DNA of 64,000 nt from Streptomyces violaceusniger (GTDB lineage Bacteria > Actinomycetota > Actinomycetes > Streptomycetales > Streptomycetaceae), in contig BJHW01000001.1 in the NCBI GenBank assembly GCA_005405945.1, positions 7,316,001 to 7,380,000 on the forward strand, written 5' to 3'. A program made the translations under genes and the position numbers. The notes below the pieces were generated by a model that was not told where the DNA came from, did no database searches, and saw only the letters and a list, made by a program, of their open reading frames with translations. Below, in pieces: positions 9,322 through 18,355 of this stretch (its first letter is position 1; each line of letters begins with the position of its first letter).

Positions 9322-10787
9322 TTCTCGCCGTCGCCCCGGTCGCCGCCCTCGCGGTCGTCCTCGCCGCCCTCGCGGCCCTTACGGAGGTCGGGACCGTCGG
9401 AGCCGCCCTTACGGTCCTCATCGCCGCCCGCCGCCTCGCCGAGCATCTTGTCCAGCTCGGAGAAGTCCAGCTGCTCGCGATGGACGAAACCGTCCGGGTC
9501 GTCGAGGTCCTGTGCCGTCGGCAGCATGTCCGGGTGCGCCCATAGACCGTCGCGCCCCTCCAGGCCGCGGGCGTCGGTGAGGGAGGCCCACAGCCGGGAG
9601 GCGTCCCGCAGCCGGCGCGGCCGCAGCTCCAGGCCGATCAGCGTGGCGAAGGTCTGCTCGGCGGGGCCGCCGCTCGCCCGGCGTCGCCGCAGCGTCTCGC
9701 GCAGGGCGTCGGCGGACGGCAGATGCGGCTTGGCGGCGGCGTGGACCACCGCGTCCACCCAGCCCTCCACCAGTGCCAGAGCGGTCTCCAGACGCGCCAG
9801 CGCGGCCTTCTGCTCGGGGGTGTCCTCGGGCTGGAACATGCCCTGCTGGAGTGCTTCCTGCAGCTGCTCGGGGTGGGTCGGGTCGAGCTGGCCGACCGCG
9901 TCCTCCAGCTTGGCGGTGTCGACCTTGATGCCGCGGGCGTACCCCTCGACCGCGCCGAACAGGTGCGAGCGCAGCCACGGCACATGGGCGAACAGCCGCT
10001 GGTGGGCCGCCTCGCGCAGCGCCAGATACAGCCGGACCTCTTCCTTGGGCACGCCGAGGCCGGAGCCCAGCGCCGCGATGTTGACCGGCAGCAGGGCCGC
10101 CTTGCCCGCCGGGCCCAGCGGCAGCCCGATGTCGGTCGAGCCGACCACCTCGCCGGCCAGCACGCCCAGCGCCTGCCCGATCTGGGTGCCGAACATGGCG
10201 CCGCCCATCGAGCGCATCATCCCGAGCAGCGGGCCGGCCATGGCCTGCATCTCCTCGGGCAGCACATCGCCCATGGCGGCGCCGACGCGCTCGGCGACCG
10301 GGTCCACCAGGTCCTTCCACACCGGCAGGGTCGCCTCGACCCATTCGGCGCGGCTCCAGGCCACCGCGGTCCCCGAGCCCGAGGGCAGCGAGGTGACGCC
10401 GTCCAGCCACAGGTCCGCGAGCCGCACGGCCTCCTGGACCGCGGCGCGGTCGGCGGGGCCGACGCTCTCGTCCTTGCTGCCGTCGGCGGTGCCGCGCGCG
10501 ACGGTCTGGCGGGCGATGTCCTTGGCCATGTCCCAGTTCACCGGGCCGCCCTCGTACGAGAGCATCTGCCCGAGCTGCTGGAAGGCGGCCCCCAGGTCGC
10601 CCGGATTCAGCGAACCGAACATCGCGGCGAACGGATTCTCCGCGCCGCCCGCTCCGCCGGTTCCGCCGCCGAACCCGAAGGGATTCGCGGGGCCCTGCTC
10701 GCCGCCCTGGCCGCCCTTCTTCTTGCCGTCGTCGCCGTCCTCCGGCTCCTCCGGCGGAAGGCCGAATCCGAATGGGGTGTCACTCAC
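9318..10787 (-). CDS. Zinc-dependent metalloprotease family protein (DUF2342 type)
   Basis: This is about 489 residues. The GTG start (MSDTPFGFGLPPEE) has GAGGA eight nt upstream and is preferred over an in-frame ATG 75 nt further out. The first 100 residues are Gly/Pro-rich and disordered. The folded part begins near WDMAKDIARQTVA and contains GTQIGQALGVLAGEVVGSTDIG, LREAAHQRLFAHVPWL, EGYARGI and a C-terminal acidic tail. These are landmarks of the actinobacterial DUF2342 family, often annotated as zinc-dependent metalloproteases. No classical HExxH is seen, so catalysis is inferred from family only. Divergent from the SDR gene. Confidence 0.8.
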   Translation of the reverse strand: MSDTPFGFGLPPEEPEDGDDGKKKGGQGGEQGPANPFGFGGGTGGAGGAENPFAAMFGSLNPGDLGAAFQQLGQMLSYEGGPVNWDMAKDIARQTVARGTADGSKDESVGPADRAAVQEAVRLADLWLDGVTSLPSGSGTAVAWSRAEWVEATLPVWKDLVDPVAERVGAAMGDVLPEEMQAMAGPLLGMMRSMGGAMFGTQIGQALGVLAGEVVGSTDIGLPLGPAGKAALLPVNIAALGSGLGVPKEEVRLYLALREAAHQRLFAHVPWLRSHLFGAVEGYARGIKVDTAKLEDAVGQLDPTHPEQLQEALQQGMFQPEDTPEQKAALARLETALALVEGWVDAVVHAAAKPHLPSADALRETLRRRRASGGPAEQTFATLIGLELRPRRLRDASRLWASLTDARGLEGRDGLWAHPDMLPTAQDLDDPDGFVHREQLDFSELDKMLGEAAGGDEDRKGGSDGPDLRKGREGGEDDREGGDRGDGEK

Positions 10788-10978
10788 GGGTTTCCTCGGC
10801 TCGTTGGGCCACCGGCCCCGGGCCGGTGGCGGATGCCCGACATCACCACCCAGCCTAGACACCTCGCCGGTTTCCGGGCTCGGTGCTTCGCTGATCGCCG
10901 CCCTGCGGCAGGATGGACGTTACCTGGTACGTATGCGTGCATGCGCTCCGTACTGAAGACAACCGCTGGAGACGCCCG

Positions 10979-12088
10979 GTGAGTTCCCCAGACCGAGAAG
11001 TTCGCGCTGCGCGAAACGATACGGCCAGTGCCGCACGACGACCCGTCGTGGCGGTGACCGGTGCCGCCTCGGGCCCAGGTGCCCTGCTCACGCAGCGGCT
11101 CGCGGAGTCCGAAGAGGTCAAGCAGGTCCTGGCCATCGACGAGCGCCGAGGTGAGGTGACCGAGGCACAGTGGCATGTGCTGGACGTCCGCGATCCGGCC
11201 ATCGCCGAGAAGCTGCGCGGCGCCGACGTGGTGGTCCACCTCGCCGTCGACCTGGATCTGGGCACCGATCCCGCCGCCCGCACCGCCTACAACGTGCGCG
11301 GCACCCAGACCGTCCTGACGGCCGCCGCGGCGGCCGGGGTGCGGCGGGTGGTGCTGTGCACCTCGGCGATGGTCTACGGGGCGCTCCCCGACAACGCCGT
11401 GCCGCTCGCCGAGGACGCGGAGCTGCGGGCGACCGCCGAGGCCACCGGCGTCGGCGACCTCCTGGAGATCGAGCGGCTCGGGGAGCGCGCGCCGCGGGCG
11501 CACCCGGGTCTGAATGTGACCGTGGTGCGCCCGGCGCTCCTGGTCGGCGGCACGGACACCGCGCTCACCCGCTACTTCGAGTCACCGCGGCTGCTGGTCG
11601 TCGCCGGATCCCGTCCCACCTGGCAGTTCTGCCACATGGAGGACCTGGTCGGCGCGCTGGAGTACGCCGCCCTGGAGAAGGTCGAGGGTGAGCTGGCGGT
11701 GGGGTGCGAGGGCTGGCTGGAGCAGGAGGAGGTCGAGGAGCTGTCCGGGATCCGGCGCATGGAGCTGCCCTCGGCGGTCGCCCTGGGCGCCGCCTCCCGG
11801 CTGCACCGGCTCGGTCTGACGCCGTCCCCGGCGGGCGATCTCGCGTACACGATGCACCCCTGGGCGGTCAGCGGCAGCAGGCTGCACGCGGCGGGCTGGC
11901 GGCCGCGCTGGACCAACGAGGAGGTCCTGGCGGAGCTGCTGGAGGAGGTCGCCGGCCGCCATACGGTCGCGGGGCGGCGTCTCGGCCGTAAGGACGCCAC
12001 GACGCTCGGCGCCGCGGGCGCGACCGTGGCCCTGGTGGGCACCGCGGCGATCGTGCGCCGCGCCCGTAAGGCACGCCGCCGGGCCTGA
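10979..12088 (+). CDS. NAD-dependent epimerase/SDR family protein
   Basis: This is about 369 residues from a GTG (MSSPDREVRAARND) that fits better than an earlier in-frame ATG. An N-terminal Rossmann fold opens with VAVTGAASGPGALL (GxxGxxG-like), followed by VLDVRD and VVHLAVD. The active-site region is CTSAMVYG, with the tyrosine but without the usual YxxxK lysine nearby. The C-terminus is a hydrophobic segment (TLGAAGATVALVGTAAIV) followed by RRARKARRRA, so it may be membrane-attached. Substrate unknown. It is followed by moaE but 85 nt away. Confidence 0.8.
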   Translation: MSSPDREVRAARNDTASAARRPVVAVTGAASGPGALLTQRLAESEEVKQVLAIDERRGEVTEAQWHVLDVRDPAIAEKLRGADVVVHLAVDLDLGTDPAARTAYNVRGTQTVLTAAAAAGVRRVVLCTSAMVYGALPDNAVPLAEDAELRATAEATGVGDLLEIERLGERAPRAHPGLNVTVVRPALLVGGTDTALTRYFESPRLLVVAGSRPTWQFCHMEDLVGALEYAALEKVEGELAVGCEGWLEQEEVEELSGIRRMELPSAVALGAASRLHRLGLTPSPAGDLAYTMHPWAVSGSRLHAAGWRPRWTNEEVLAELLEEVAGRHTVAGRRLGRKDATTLGAAGATVALVGTAAIVRRARKARRRA

Positions 12089-12172
12089 GACACAAGGCAC
12101 CGGAAGGTGTTTTCCGGGATCCGGTAGTCCGGTGGCTCCATTGATTCCCTGAGGGCGGGACGGTACGGCACG

Positions 12173-12640
12173 ATGGACGACATGGCACATTCGTACGATC
12201 ACCCTGGCGAACTCGCGGCCGCCCACCCCATTCGGCTGCTCGCCGTCCGTGACACGCCCCTGTCCGTGGACGAGGTGTTCGGGGCGGTGGGCGATGCCGC
12301 GGCGGGCGGCACGGCGCTGTTCGTGGGCACCGTGCGCAACCACGACGGAGGCGCGGAGGTCGGCGCCCTCGGCTACTCCGCGCACCCGACCGCCGAGGCC
12401 GAGCTGCGCCGGGTGGCCGAGAAGGTCGTGGCCGACTTCCCGGTGCGCGCGCTGGCCGCCGTGCACCGGGTGGGCGATCTGGCGATCGGCGACCTGGCCG
12501 TGGTGGTGGCTGTCTCCTGCCCGCACCGCGCGGAGGCGTTCGCGGCCTGTCGCAGGCTGATCGACGACCTCAAGAGCGAGGTCCCGATCTGGAAGCACCA
12601 GACCTTCGCGGACGGCACCGAAGAATGGGTGGGCGCGTAG
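12173..12640 (+). CDS. moaE: Molybdopterin synthase catalytic subunit MoaE
   Basis: This 155-residue protein has MoaE landmarks: GGTALFVGTVRNHDGG, VGALGYSAHP, VHRVGDLAIGDLAVVVAVSCPHRAEAF, LKSEVPIWKHQ with the catalytic lysines, and terminal GTEEWVGA. MoaE transfers sulfur from MoaD thiocarboxylate to precursor Z to make molybdopterin. The ATG at 12173 is chosen from Shine-Dalgarno spacing; a second ATG lies 9 nt later. No moaD is adjacent. The last four codons are part of the first unit of a 52-bp tandem repeat. Confidence 0.93.
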   Translation: MDDMAHSYDHPGELAAAHPIRLLAVRDTPLSVDEVFGAVGDAAAGGTALFVGTVRNHDGGAEVGALGYSAHPTAEAELRRVAEKVVADFPVRALAAVHRVGDLAIGDLAVVVAVSCPHRAEAFAACRRLIDDLKSEVPIWKHQTFADGTEEWVGA

Positions 12641-12810
12641 CGCTTCGTTGTGGGGTGGTGGTCGGGTGACGGGAGGGCGGGTGGGCGCGTAGCGCTTCGT
12701 TGTGGGGTGGTGGTCGGGTGACGGGAGGGCGGGTGGGCGCGTAGCGCTTCGTTGTGGGGTGGTGGTCGGGTGACGGGAGGGCGGGTGGGCGCGTAGCGCT
12801 TCGTTGGGGA
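12629..12810. repeat. 52-bp tandem repeat, 3.5 copies, seeded in the moaE 3' end
   Basis: Units start at 12629, 12681, 12733 and 12785 (the last partial). Each begins GTGGGCGCGTAG, which in the first copy encodes the last codons and stop of moaE. Copies appear nearly identical, indicating recent expansion. Non-coding downstream of the first unit. Confidence 0.9.
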
Positions 12811-12978
12811 GTGGTGGGCGCGCAGTGGGGAATACGCATGCGCATGGGGGCACGGAAGGGTGTACTCCGCTTGCGTAACCCCCACCCTGCCGTAAGCGTT
12901 GACCTGGCAGAGGATTAATCTGCTCATCTGTCAGTCGCGGTCCTGAACCGCGATTTTTCAAGGGGTCGGGAGGCTGCT

Positions 12979-13160
12979 GTGGCTGCGCTTCTCTGGTTGC
13001 TGATTCCGTTGTTCGCGGCGATAGGCGCGGCGATATACGCCGGCATAGCCGCCCGAGCCGGCAAACGGAAGACCGGGGGGATGTGGCTGAGCTGGCCGGA
13101 TACGCCCGCTTCCGCGAAGCGATGGAGCGCCGGCCCTCCGATTCGGACGCCGCGGCCTGA
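12979..13160 (+). CDS. Small single-pass membrane protein (one apparent frameshift)
   Basis: Repaired, this is 60 residues. A GTG start leads into a transmembrane helix (AALLWLLIPLFAAIGAAIYAG), then a basic stop-transfer (RAGKRKTGG). The frame breaks in the G6 run at 13075-13080. One extra G restores DVAELAGYARFREAMER and a stop at 13158-13160, a tail I associate with a conserved Streptomyces small protein. It sits just upstream of the Lon-like protease gene in the same direction. Function unknown. Confidence 0.7.
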
Positions 13161-13240
13161 GGCCGCCGCCCCGTCCGTGCCGCCCCTCGTACGGACGGCC
13201 CCGACGGTGGACTGACGGACGCGTCCCGTACTGTCGTTCC

Positions 13241-14335
13241 ATGCCACGCCGCACTGCGACGATGCTCGCCTCCCTTCTGATGCTGATCGCGCTGCTGTGC
13301 GCCGGAGTGCTGATCCCGGTGCCGTACGCGGAGATGTCGCCCGGGCCGACGTACAACACCCTGGGTGAGCACAACGGCGAGTGCGTGCTCCAGATCTCCG
13401 GCCGCAAGAACTGTGAGACCACCGGCGGGCATCTGAACATGACCACGGTCCGGGTCACCGGCTCCGAGTACCGGATGAACCTCGTGGAGGCCGTCTACGG
13501 CTGGCTGGCGCACGATGACGTGGTCGTGCCGCACAGCACCCTCTACCCGGACGACAAGACCCCGGACCAGGTGGACCAGCAGAACGCCGAGGAGTTCACC
13601 CAGTCCCAGGAGTCCGCCAAGGTCGCGGCGTTGCGGGCGCTGAAGAAGCCGGTCACCGCGCATGTCATCGTCGGCGCCGTCCAGAAGGGCGCCCCGGCCC
13701 AGGGCAAGCTGCACGCGGGTGATGTGATCAAGTCGGTGGACGGCACGGCGGTGCGCGAGCCCGACGACGTGGCCAAGCTGGTCACCAAGCACAAGCCGGG
13801 CCAGAAGGTGGTCTTCTTGGTCATCCCGGCCAAGAACGTGGCGGCGGCGGAGAAGAGCGGCAAGCAGCCCACCGGCGAGGAGCGCGTCGCGATCACCACC
13901 ACGAAGGCGGACAAGGGCCCGGCCCGCGCCATCGTGGGCATCCAGGCCGGGGTCGACTACACCTTCCCGTTCCGGATCGACATCAAGCTGGCGGACGTGG
14001 GCGGGCCCAGCGCGGGTCTGATGTTCGCGCTGGGGATCGTGGACCGGCTCTCGCCCGGCGATCTCACCGGCGGGAAGTTCATCGCGGGCACCGGCACGAT
14101 CGACGACAAGGGCACGGTCGGCCCGATCGGCGGCATCGAGATGAAGACGATCGGCGCGCGCGAGGCGGGTGCCCGCTACTTCCTCACGCCAAAGGAGAAC
14201 TGCGCGGCCGCCGCCAAGGACGTGCCGAGCGGGCTGCGGCTGGTCAAGGTGCACACGATCGACGACGCTCTTACGGCGCTCAAGGAGATCCGTAAGGGGG
14301 ACCCCGCCGGTCTGCCGAAGTGCACGACGGGCTGA
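13241..14335 (+). CDS. PDZ domain-containing Lon-like secreted protease (YlbL family)
   Basis: This is 364 residues with an N-terminal signal anchor (ASLLMLIALLCAGVLIPVPY). Next comes a PDZ domain around residues 140-200 (GAPAQGKLHAGDVIKSVDG) and a C-terminal S16 Lon-type domain. The Lon dyad is visible: Ser in GGPSAGLMFALG (near 259-270) and Lys in GGIEMKTIGAREAGA (near 299-313). YlbL-family proteases act outside the membrane and lack the AAA motor. Substrates in Streptomyces are unknown. Confidence 0.9.
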   Translation: MPRRTATMLASLLMLIALLCAGVLIPVPYAEMSPGPTYNTLGEHNGECVLQISGRKNCETTGGHLNMTTVRVTGSEYRMNLVEAVYGWLAHDDVVVPHSTLYPDDKTPDQVDQQNAEEFTQSQESAKVAALRALKKPVTAHVIVGAVQKGAPAQGKLHAGDVIKSVDGTAVREPDDVAKLVTKHKPGQKVVFLVIPAKNVAAAEKSGKQPTGEERVAITTTKADKGPARAIVGIQAGVDYTFPFRIDIKLADVGGPSAGLMFALGIVDRLSPGDLTGGKFIAGTGTIDDKGTVGPIGGIEMKTIGAREAGARYFLTPKENCAAAAKDVPSGLRLVKVHTIDDALTALKEIRKGDPAGLPKCTTG

Positions 14336-14381
14336 GCGGCGCCCCGTGGTGGGTCAGGTCGCGGGGGCCGGCTCGCGGCGG

Positions 14382-14945
14382 TCAGTCGGTGGCGAAGGTG
14401 GCGGCGAGCGCCTCGGCCAGGCCCGGCACCAGACCGGCCCCGGTGAGCACCTCGGTCGGGGAGTCCTTCTCCCGCAGCCGCAGGGCCGACTCGCGCGCGC
14501 CGTCCCGCAGTACGGCCACGGTCATCCGGACCTCCTGGCGGTCCGGGTGATCGGCGACCCACTTGGCCAGCGCGGCCTCGTCCAGGCCCTCGGGCACGGA
14601 ACTCTCGGCGGACGGCGGCAGCATCTGCCGCTCCACGGTCAGGGCGCAGCCGGTCACCGCGTCCGGCCAGGCGATGGTGGCGAGGAACTCGTCCAGCGGG
14701 GCGCCGGAGGGCAGCTCGTCCTGCTCGATGGGGGTCAGGGAGGCGATCTCCTCGCCGCCCTCGTCAAGGCCGAGCTGAGCGGCGAGGCCGGGCTCCTCGG
14801 TGCGCAGCCGGGCGGTGTCGACAAGGGCGAAGAGCCGGGCGGGCTGGTCCCAGCCGAGCCCCGAGGCGTACTCGTCGATTTCGAGTACGGCGCGGGTCAG
14901 GGGATTCGAGGCCAGCGGGCCGGTGCCGGGGGTTGCGTTGGACAT
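14382..14945 (-). CDS. PPA1309 family conserved actinobacterial protein
   Basis: This 187-residue acidic soluble protein begins MSNATPGTG, followed by LTRAVLEIDEYASGLGWDQPARLFALVDT. It later contains IAWPDAVTGCALTVERQMLP and AKWVADHPDRQEVRMTVAVLRDG. This pattern matches the uncharacterised PPA1309 family widespread in actinobacteria. It is divergent from the UPF0182 gene, a pairing I recall as conserved. Function unknown. Confidence 0.82.
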   Translation of the reverse strand: MSNATPGTGPLASNPLTRAVLEIDEYASGLGWDQPARLFALVDTARLRTEEPGLAAQLGLDEGGEEIASLTPIEQDELPSGAPLDEFLATIAWPDAVTGCALTVERQMLPPSAESSVPEGLDEAALAKWVADHPDRQEVRMTVAVLRDGARESALRLREKDSPTEVLTGAGLVPGLAEALAATFATD

Positions 14946-15067
14946 GGTTCATATCGTGCCCTGTTCGGACCCGGAAACGGGAACTGAGTAAAGCCTGAGT
15001 AAGTTGCATCAGGTGGGCCCTGGAGTTCAGGGTTCCTCAATCGACAGCGAACTTCGAGGTGCGCACC

Positions 15068-18031
15068 TTGGCTTTCCAGATGCCGGACCGCGGCGGAGGC
15101 CCGACGGGGCCGCGGGTGAGAGTCGGCCGTCCGTCCCGGCGTGCCAGGACCCTGCTCATGACTCTGGGCGTGCTGGCCGTGTTGGCCATGCTCTTTGTCA
15201 TGTTTGCCGGATTTTGGACGGATTGGCTCTGGTATCGCTCGCTTCATTACTCTTCCGTCTTCAGTACCACCCTGAAGACGAAGATCGGGCTGTTCTTCGT
15301 CTTCGGCGTGCTGATGGCCACGGCCGTCGGGATCAACATCTGGCTGGCCCACCGGCTGCGGCCGCCGCTCAGCGCGATGTCCATGGAGCAGCAGAGCCTG
15401 GACCGCTACCGGATGGGCATCGCCCCGTTCAAGAAGTGGGTGCTGCTCGCGGTCACCGCCCTGGTGGGGCTGATCGCGGGAGCCTCGGCGGCCGGCCAGT
15501 GGCGCATCTGGCTGCTGTGGGTCAACGGGGTGCCGTTCGGCCAGAAGGACCCGCAGTTCCACAAGGACGTGGCCTTCTACGCCTTTGATCTGCCCTGGTA
15601 CCGCTTCCTGCTGAGCTTCGGCTTCGCGGCCACGGTGCTCTCGCTGATCGCCGCCGCCCTGGTGCACTACCTCTACGGGGGTCTGCGGGTCACCAGCCCC
15701 GGCGCCCGCGCGACCGCCGCGGCCACCGGCCATCTGTCGGTGCTGCTGGGCGTCTTCGTGGCGCTCAAGGCGGTGGCGTACTGGCTGGACCGCTACGGCC
15801 TCGCGGTGAAGTCCAGCGACTTCAAGGCGACGGGCAACTGGACGGGTCTGCGCTATGTGGACGCCAACGCGTATCTGCCCGCCAAGACGATCCTGTTCTG
15901 CATCGCGGCCATCTGCGCGGTGCTCTTCTTCGCCACGCTGTGGCGCCGCACCTGGCAGCTGCCGGTCATCGGTTTCGGGCTGATGGTGCTGTCGGCGATC
16001 CTGATCGGCGGGCTCTACCCGGCGATCGTGCAGAAGTTCCAGGTCCAGCCGAACGAGCAGGCCAAGGAGGCGCCGTACATCCAGAAGAACATCGAGGCCA
16101 CGCGCAAGGCGTACGGCATCGATGACTCCAAGGTGGCGGACTACTCCGGCAAGAACGACAGCGACGGCGGCGGCGAGAAGCTCCGTAAGGACGCCAATAC
16201 GACGGCCAGTTACCGGCTGATCGACCCCAGCGTCATCTCGCCGACCTTCCAGCAGCTCCAGCAGGAGCGCAAGTACTACCAGTTCCCCTCGACGCTCGAC
16301 GTCGACCGCTACAAGGATGCCGACGGCAAGGACCAGGACACCGTCGTCGGTGTGCGCGAGCTGAACCTCAACGGCATCCCCAAGCGGAATTGGATCAACG
16401 ACCACTTCACCTACACCCACGGCTACGGCATGGTGGCGGCGAAGGGAACCACGACCGACCCCAACGCGGACCCGGCAGGCTCGCCGGACTTCACCGAGTC
16501 CGGGCTGCCCACCAAGGGCTCCAGCGGCGGCGGTGTCGGCACCTACAAGCAACAGGTCTACTACGGCGAGAAGACCGACCAGTACTCGATAGTCGGCGGC
16601 CCGCAGAAGGAGCTCGACTACGAGAAGAACGGCGAGCGGACCACCAGCTACAAGGGCAAGAGCGGGGTCAGCCTCTCCAACCCGATCAACCGCGCCGCCT
16701 ACGCGGTGGCGTTCGGCGAGCCCCAGATCCTCTACTCGGGCGCGATCGGGGACGGTTCGCGGATCCTGTACAACCGCACCCCCAAGGAGCGCGTCGAGAA
16801 GGTCGCCCCCTGGCTGACCATCGACGGTGACGCCTATCCGGCCGTGGTCCATGGCCGGATCAAGTGGATCGTGGACGCCTACACCACGACCAACGGCTAT
16901 CCGTACGCCTCGCGGACGACCCTGGGCGACAGCACGGCCGACTCGCTGAGCGACGGGGACCGCTCGGTGGTCGCGCAGCAGAACAAGGTCAACTACATCC
17001 GCAACTCGGTCAAGGCGACCGTGGACGCCTATGACGGCACCGTCAAGCTCTACGAGTGGGACTCCAAGGACCCGGTCCTGAAGACCTGGGAGAAGGCGTT
17101 CCCGGGCACGGTCGAGCCCAAGGACAAGATCAGCGGCGAGCTGATGGAGCATCTGCGGTATCCGCAGGACCTGTTCAAGGTCCAGCGCGAGCTGCTGACC
17201 CGCTACCACGTCACCGACCCCACGCAGTTCTACAGCGGCAGTGACGCCTGGCAGGTGCCCGAGGACCCGACCCACAAGGACGGGAACGCGGTGCCGCCGT
17301 ACTACCTGAGCATGAAGATGCCCGACCAGAAGGGGCAGACGTTCTCGCTGACGACGACCTTCACCCCCAACGGGCGGCCCAACCTGGGGGCGTTCATGTC
17401 GATCGACGCGGATGCCAACAGCAAGGACTACGGCACGATAAGACTGCTGAAGGTCACCTCCAACGTGCCCGGTCCACAACAGGTGCAGAGTGAGCTCAAC
17501 GGTGATCCGGAGGTCGCCGAGTTCGTCCGTAACCTGAGGGGCACCGACTCCGACATCGAGTACGGCAATCTGCTCACCGTGCCACTGGACAACGGCTTCC
17601 TCTATATCGAGCCCGTCTACGCCCGCGGTGGCAGCGCCAACTACCCGCTGCTGAAGAAGGTCGGCGTCTCCTACGGCAAGGAGACCGTCTTCAAGGACAC
17701 CCTGGGCGAGGCCCTGGACGCCGTCTTCGGCAAGTCGTCGGAACAACGGCCACCGGGAGACGGCGGGCAGGAAGAGCCGCCGTCGAACGCGAACCCGACG
17801 GTGAAGGAGGCCCTCAAGGACGCCTCGGACGCCTATCAGGACGCCCAGGACGCCCTCCAGAAGCAGCCACAGGACTGGGAGGCCTACGGCAAGGCCCAGG
17901 AGGATCTGAAGGACGCGCTGGACCGCGCCGCCAAGGCGGAGGAGAAGGCGGCCGGCGACAAGCAGGGGCAGCAGCAGAACCAGCCACGGAGCCAGAGCGC
18001 CGCCGGCGGTTCCGACAAGAAGGGCGGCTGA
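15068..18031 (+). CDS. UPF0182 family (COG1615) large membrane protein
   Basis: This is about 987 residues. The TTG start (MAFQMPDRGG) has GAGGTG 7 nt upstream; an in-frame GTG at 15059 lacks one. The N-terminal third holds about seven transmembrane helices (from LLMTLGVLAVLAMLFVMFAGF to VIGFGLMVLSAILIGGLYPAI). The rest is a large extracytoplasmic domain. The C-terminal 100 residues are an acidic Lys/Asp/Gln-rich coiled tail. The family is conserved in actinobacteria and cyanobacteria without an established function. A tRNA gene follows 69 nt later. Confidence 0.9.
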   Translation: MAFQMPDRGGGPTGPRVRVGRPSRRARTLLMTLGVLAVLAMLFVMFAGFWTDWLWYRSLHYSSVFSTTLKTKIGLFFVFGVLMATAVGINIWLAHRLRPPLSAMSMEQQSLDRYRMGIAPFKKWVLLAVTALVGLIAGASAAGQWRIWLLWVNGVPFGQKDPQFHKDVAFYAFDLPWYRFLLSFGFAATVLSLIAAALVHYLYGGLRVTSPGARATAAATGHLSVLLGVFVALKAVAYWLDRYGLAVKSSDFKATGNWTGLRYVDANAYLPAKTILFCIAAICAVLFFATLWRRTWQLPVIGFGLMVLSAILIGGLYPAIVQKFQVQPNEQAKEAPYIQKNIEATRKAYGIDDSKVADYSGKNDSDGGGEKLRKDANTTASYRLIDPSVISPTFQQLQQERKYYQFPSTLDVDRYKDADGKDQDTVVGVRELNLNGIPKRNWINDHFTYTHGYGMVAAKGTTTDPNADPAGSPDFTESGLPTKGSSGGGVGTYKQQVYYGEKTDQYSIVGGPQKELDYEKNGERTTSYKGKSGVSLSNPINRAAYAVAFGEPQILYSGAIGDGSRILYNRTPKERVEKVAPWLTIDGDAYPAVVHGRIKWIVDAYTTTNGYPYASRTTLGDSTADSLSDGDRSVVAQQNKVNYIRNSVKATVDAYDGTVKLYEWDSKDPVLKTWEKAFPGTVEPKDKISGELMEHLRYPQDLFKVQRELLTRYHVTDPTQFYSGSDAWQVPEDPTHKDGNAVPPYYLSMKMPDQKGQTFSLTTTFTPNGRPNLGAFMSIDADANSKDYGTIRLLKVTSNVPGPQQVQSELNGDPEVAEFVRNLRGTDSDIEYGNLLTVPLDNGFLYIEPVYARGGSANYPLLKKVGVSYGKETVFKDTLGEALDAVFGKSSEQRPPGDGGQEEPPSNANPTVKEALKDASDAYQDAQDALQKQPQDWEAYGKAQEDLKDALDRAAKAEEKAAGDKQGQQQNQPRSQSAAGGSDKKGG

Positions 18032-18100
18032 CCCTTGACGACCTGCGAGAACGGCCGGGCGGCCGACCCCTCGCGCCGTGGTACGGTGGTTGCACCACGG

Positions 18101-18174
18101 CGCGGGGTGGAGCAGTTCGGTAGCTCGCTGGGCTCATAACCCAGAGGTCGCAGGTTCAAATCCTGTCCCCGCTA
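18101..18174 (+). tRNA. tRNA-fMet (CAT), copy 1
   Basis: The cloverleaf reads clearly: acceptor CGCGGGG pairs with CCCCGCT leaving C1-T72 unpaired. The anticodon loop is CTCATAA (CAT at 18135-18137) on a stem with three consecutive G:C pairs, and the T-arm is GTTCAAATC. The unpaired position 1-72 and the GGG/CCC stem mark the initiator tRNA. The CCA end is not encoded. Confidence 0.96.
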
Positions 18175-18183
18175 CTGACAGAC

Positions 18184-18213
18184 GAGGCCCGGATCCGCAA
18201 GGATCCGGGCCTC
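18184..18213 (+). terminator. Terminator after tRNA-fMet copy 1
   Basis: A perfect 13-bp stem (GAGGCCCGGATCC) with a GCAA loop begins 9 nt after the tRNA and is followed by GTTGTGTGTTG. Confidence 0.85.
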
Positions 18214-18241
18214 GTTGTGTGTTGTATGAGCGTCCACTCGG

Positions 18242-18267
18242 GGAATGCGGATACAAGCGTTTGGGTT
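18242..18267 (+). promoter_or_regulatory. Candidate SigR-type promoter upstream of the Sel1-repeat gene
   Basis: GGAAT (18242-18246), an 18-nt spacer and GTT (18265-18267) match the SigR consensus GGAAT-N18-GTT exactly, about 88 nt upstream of the gene. Chance matches to this short pattern are possible. SigR itself is encoded in this window. Confidence 0.4.
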
Positions 18268-18355
18268 GTCTCTCTGTGGGCATGTCGACAAAACGCTGAA
18301 GTGACCTCCTCGGCTGCGGTATACCAGGTGTACGCCGGATGCGGGTGATGCCACG

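Noticed and set aside
7780..10956. A 1058-codon plus-strand open frame
   Set aside because: Only its start is real (third AIM24 protein). A missing base removes the true stop, and the frame then runs through the antisense of the NUDIX and metalloprotease-family genes.
14897..17746. A 949-codon frame antisense to the UPF0182 gene
   Set aside because: No ribosome site or domain; sense strand is a well-recognised family.
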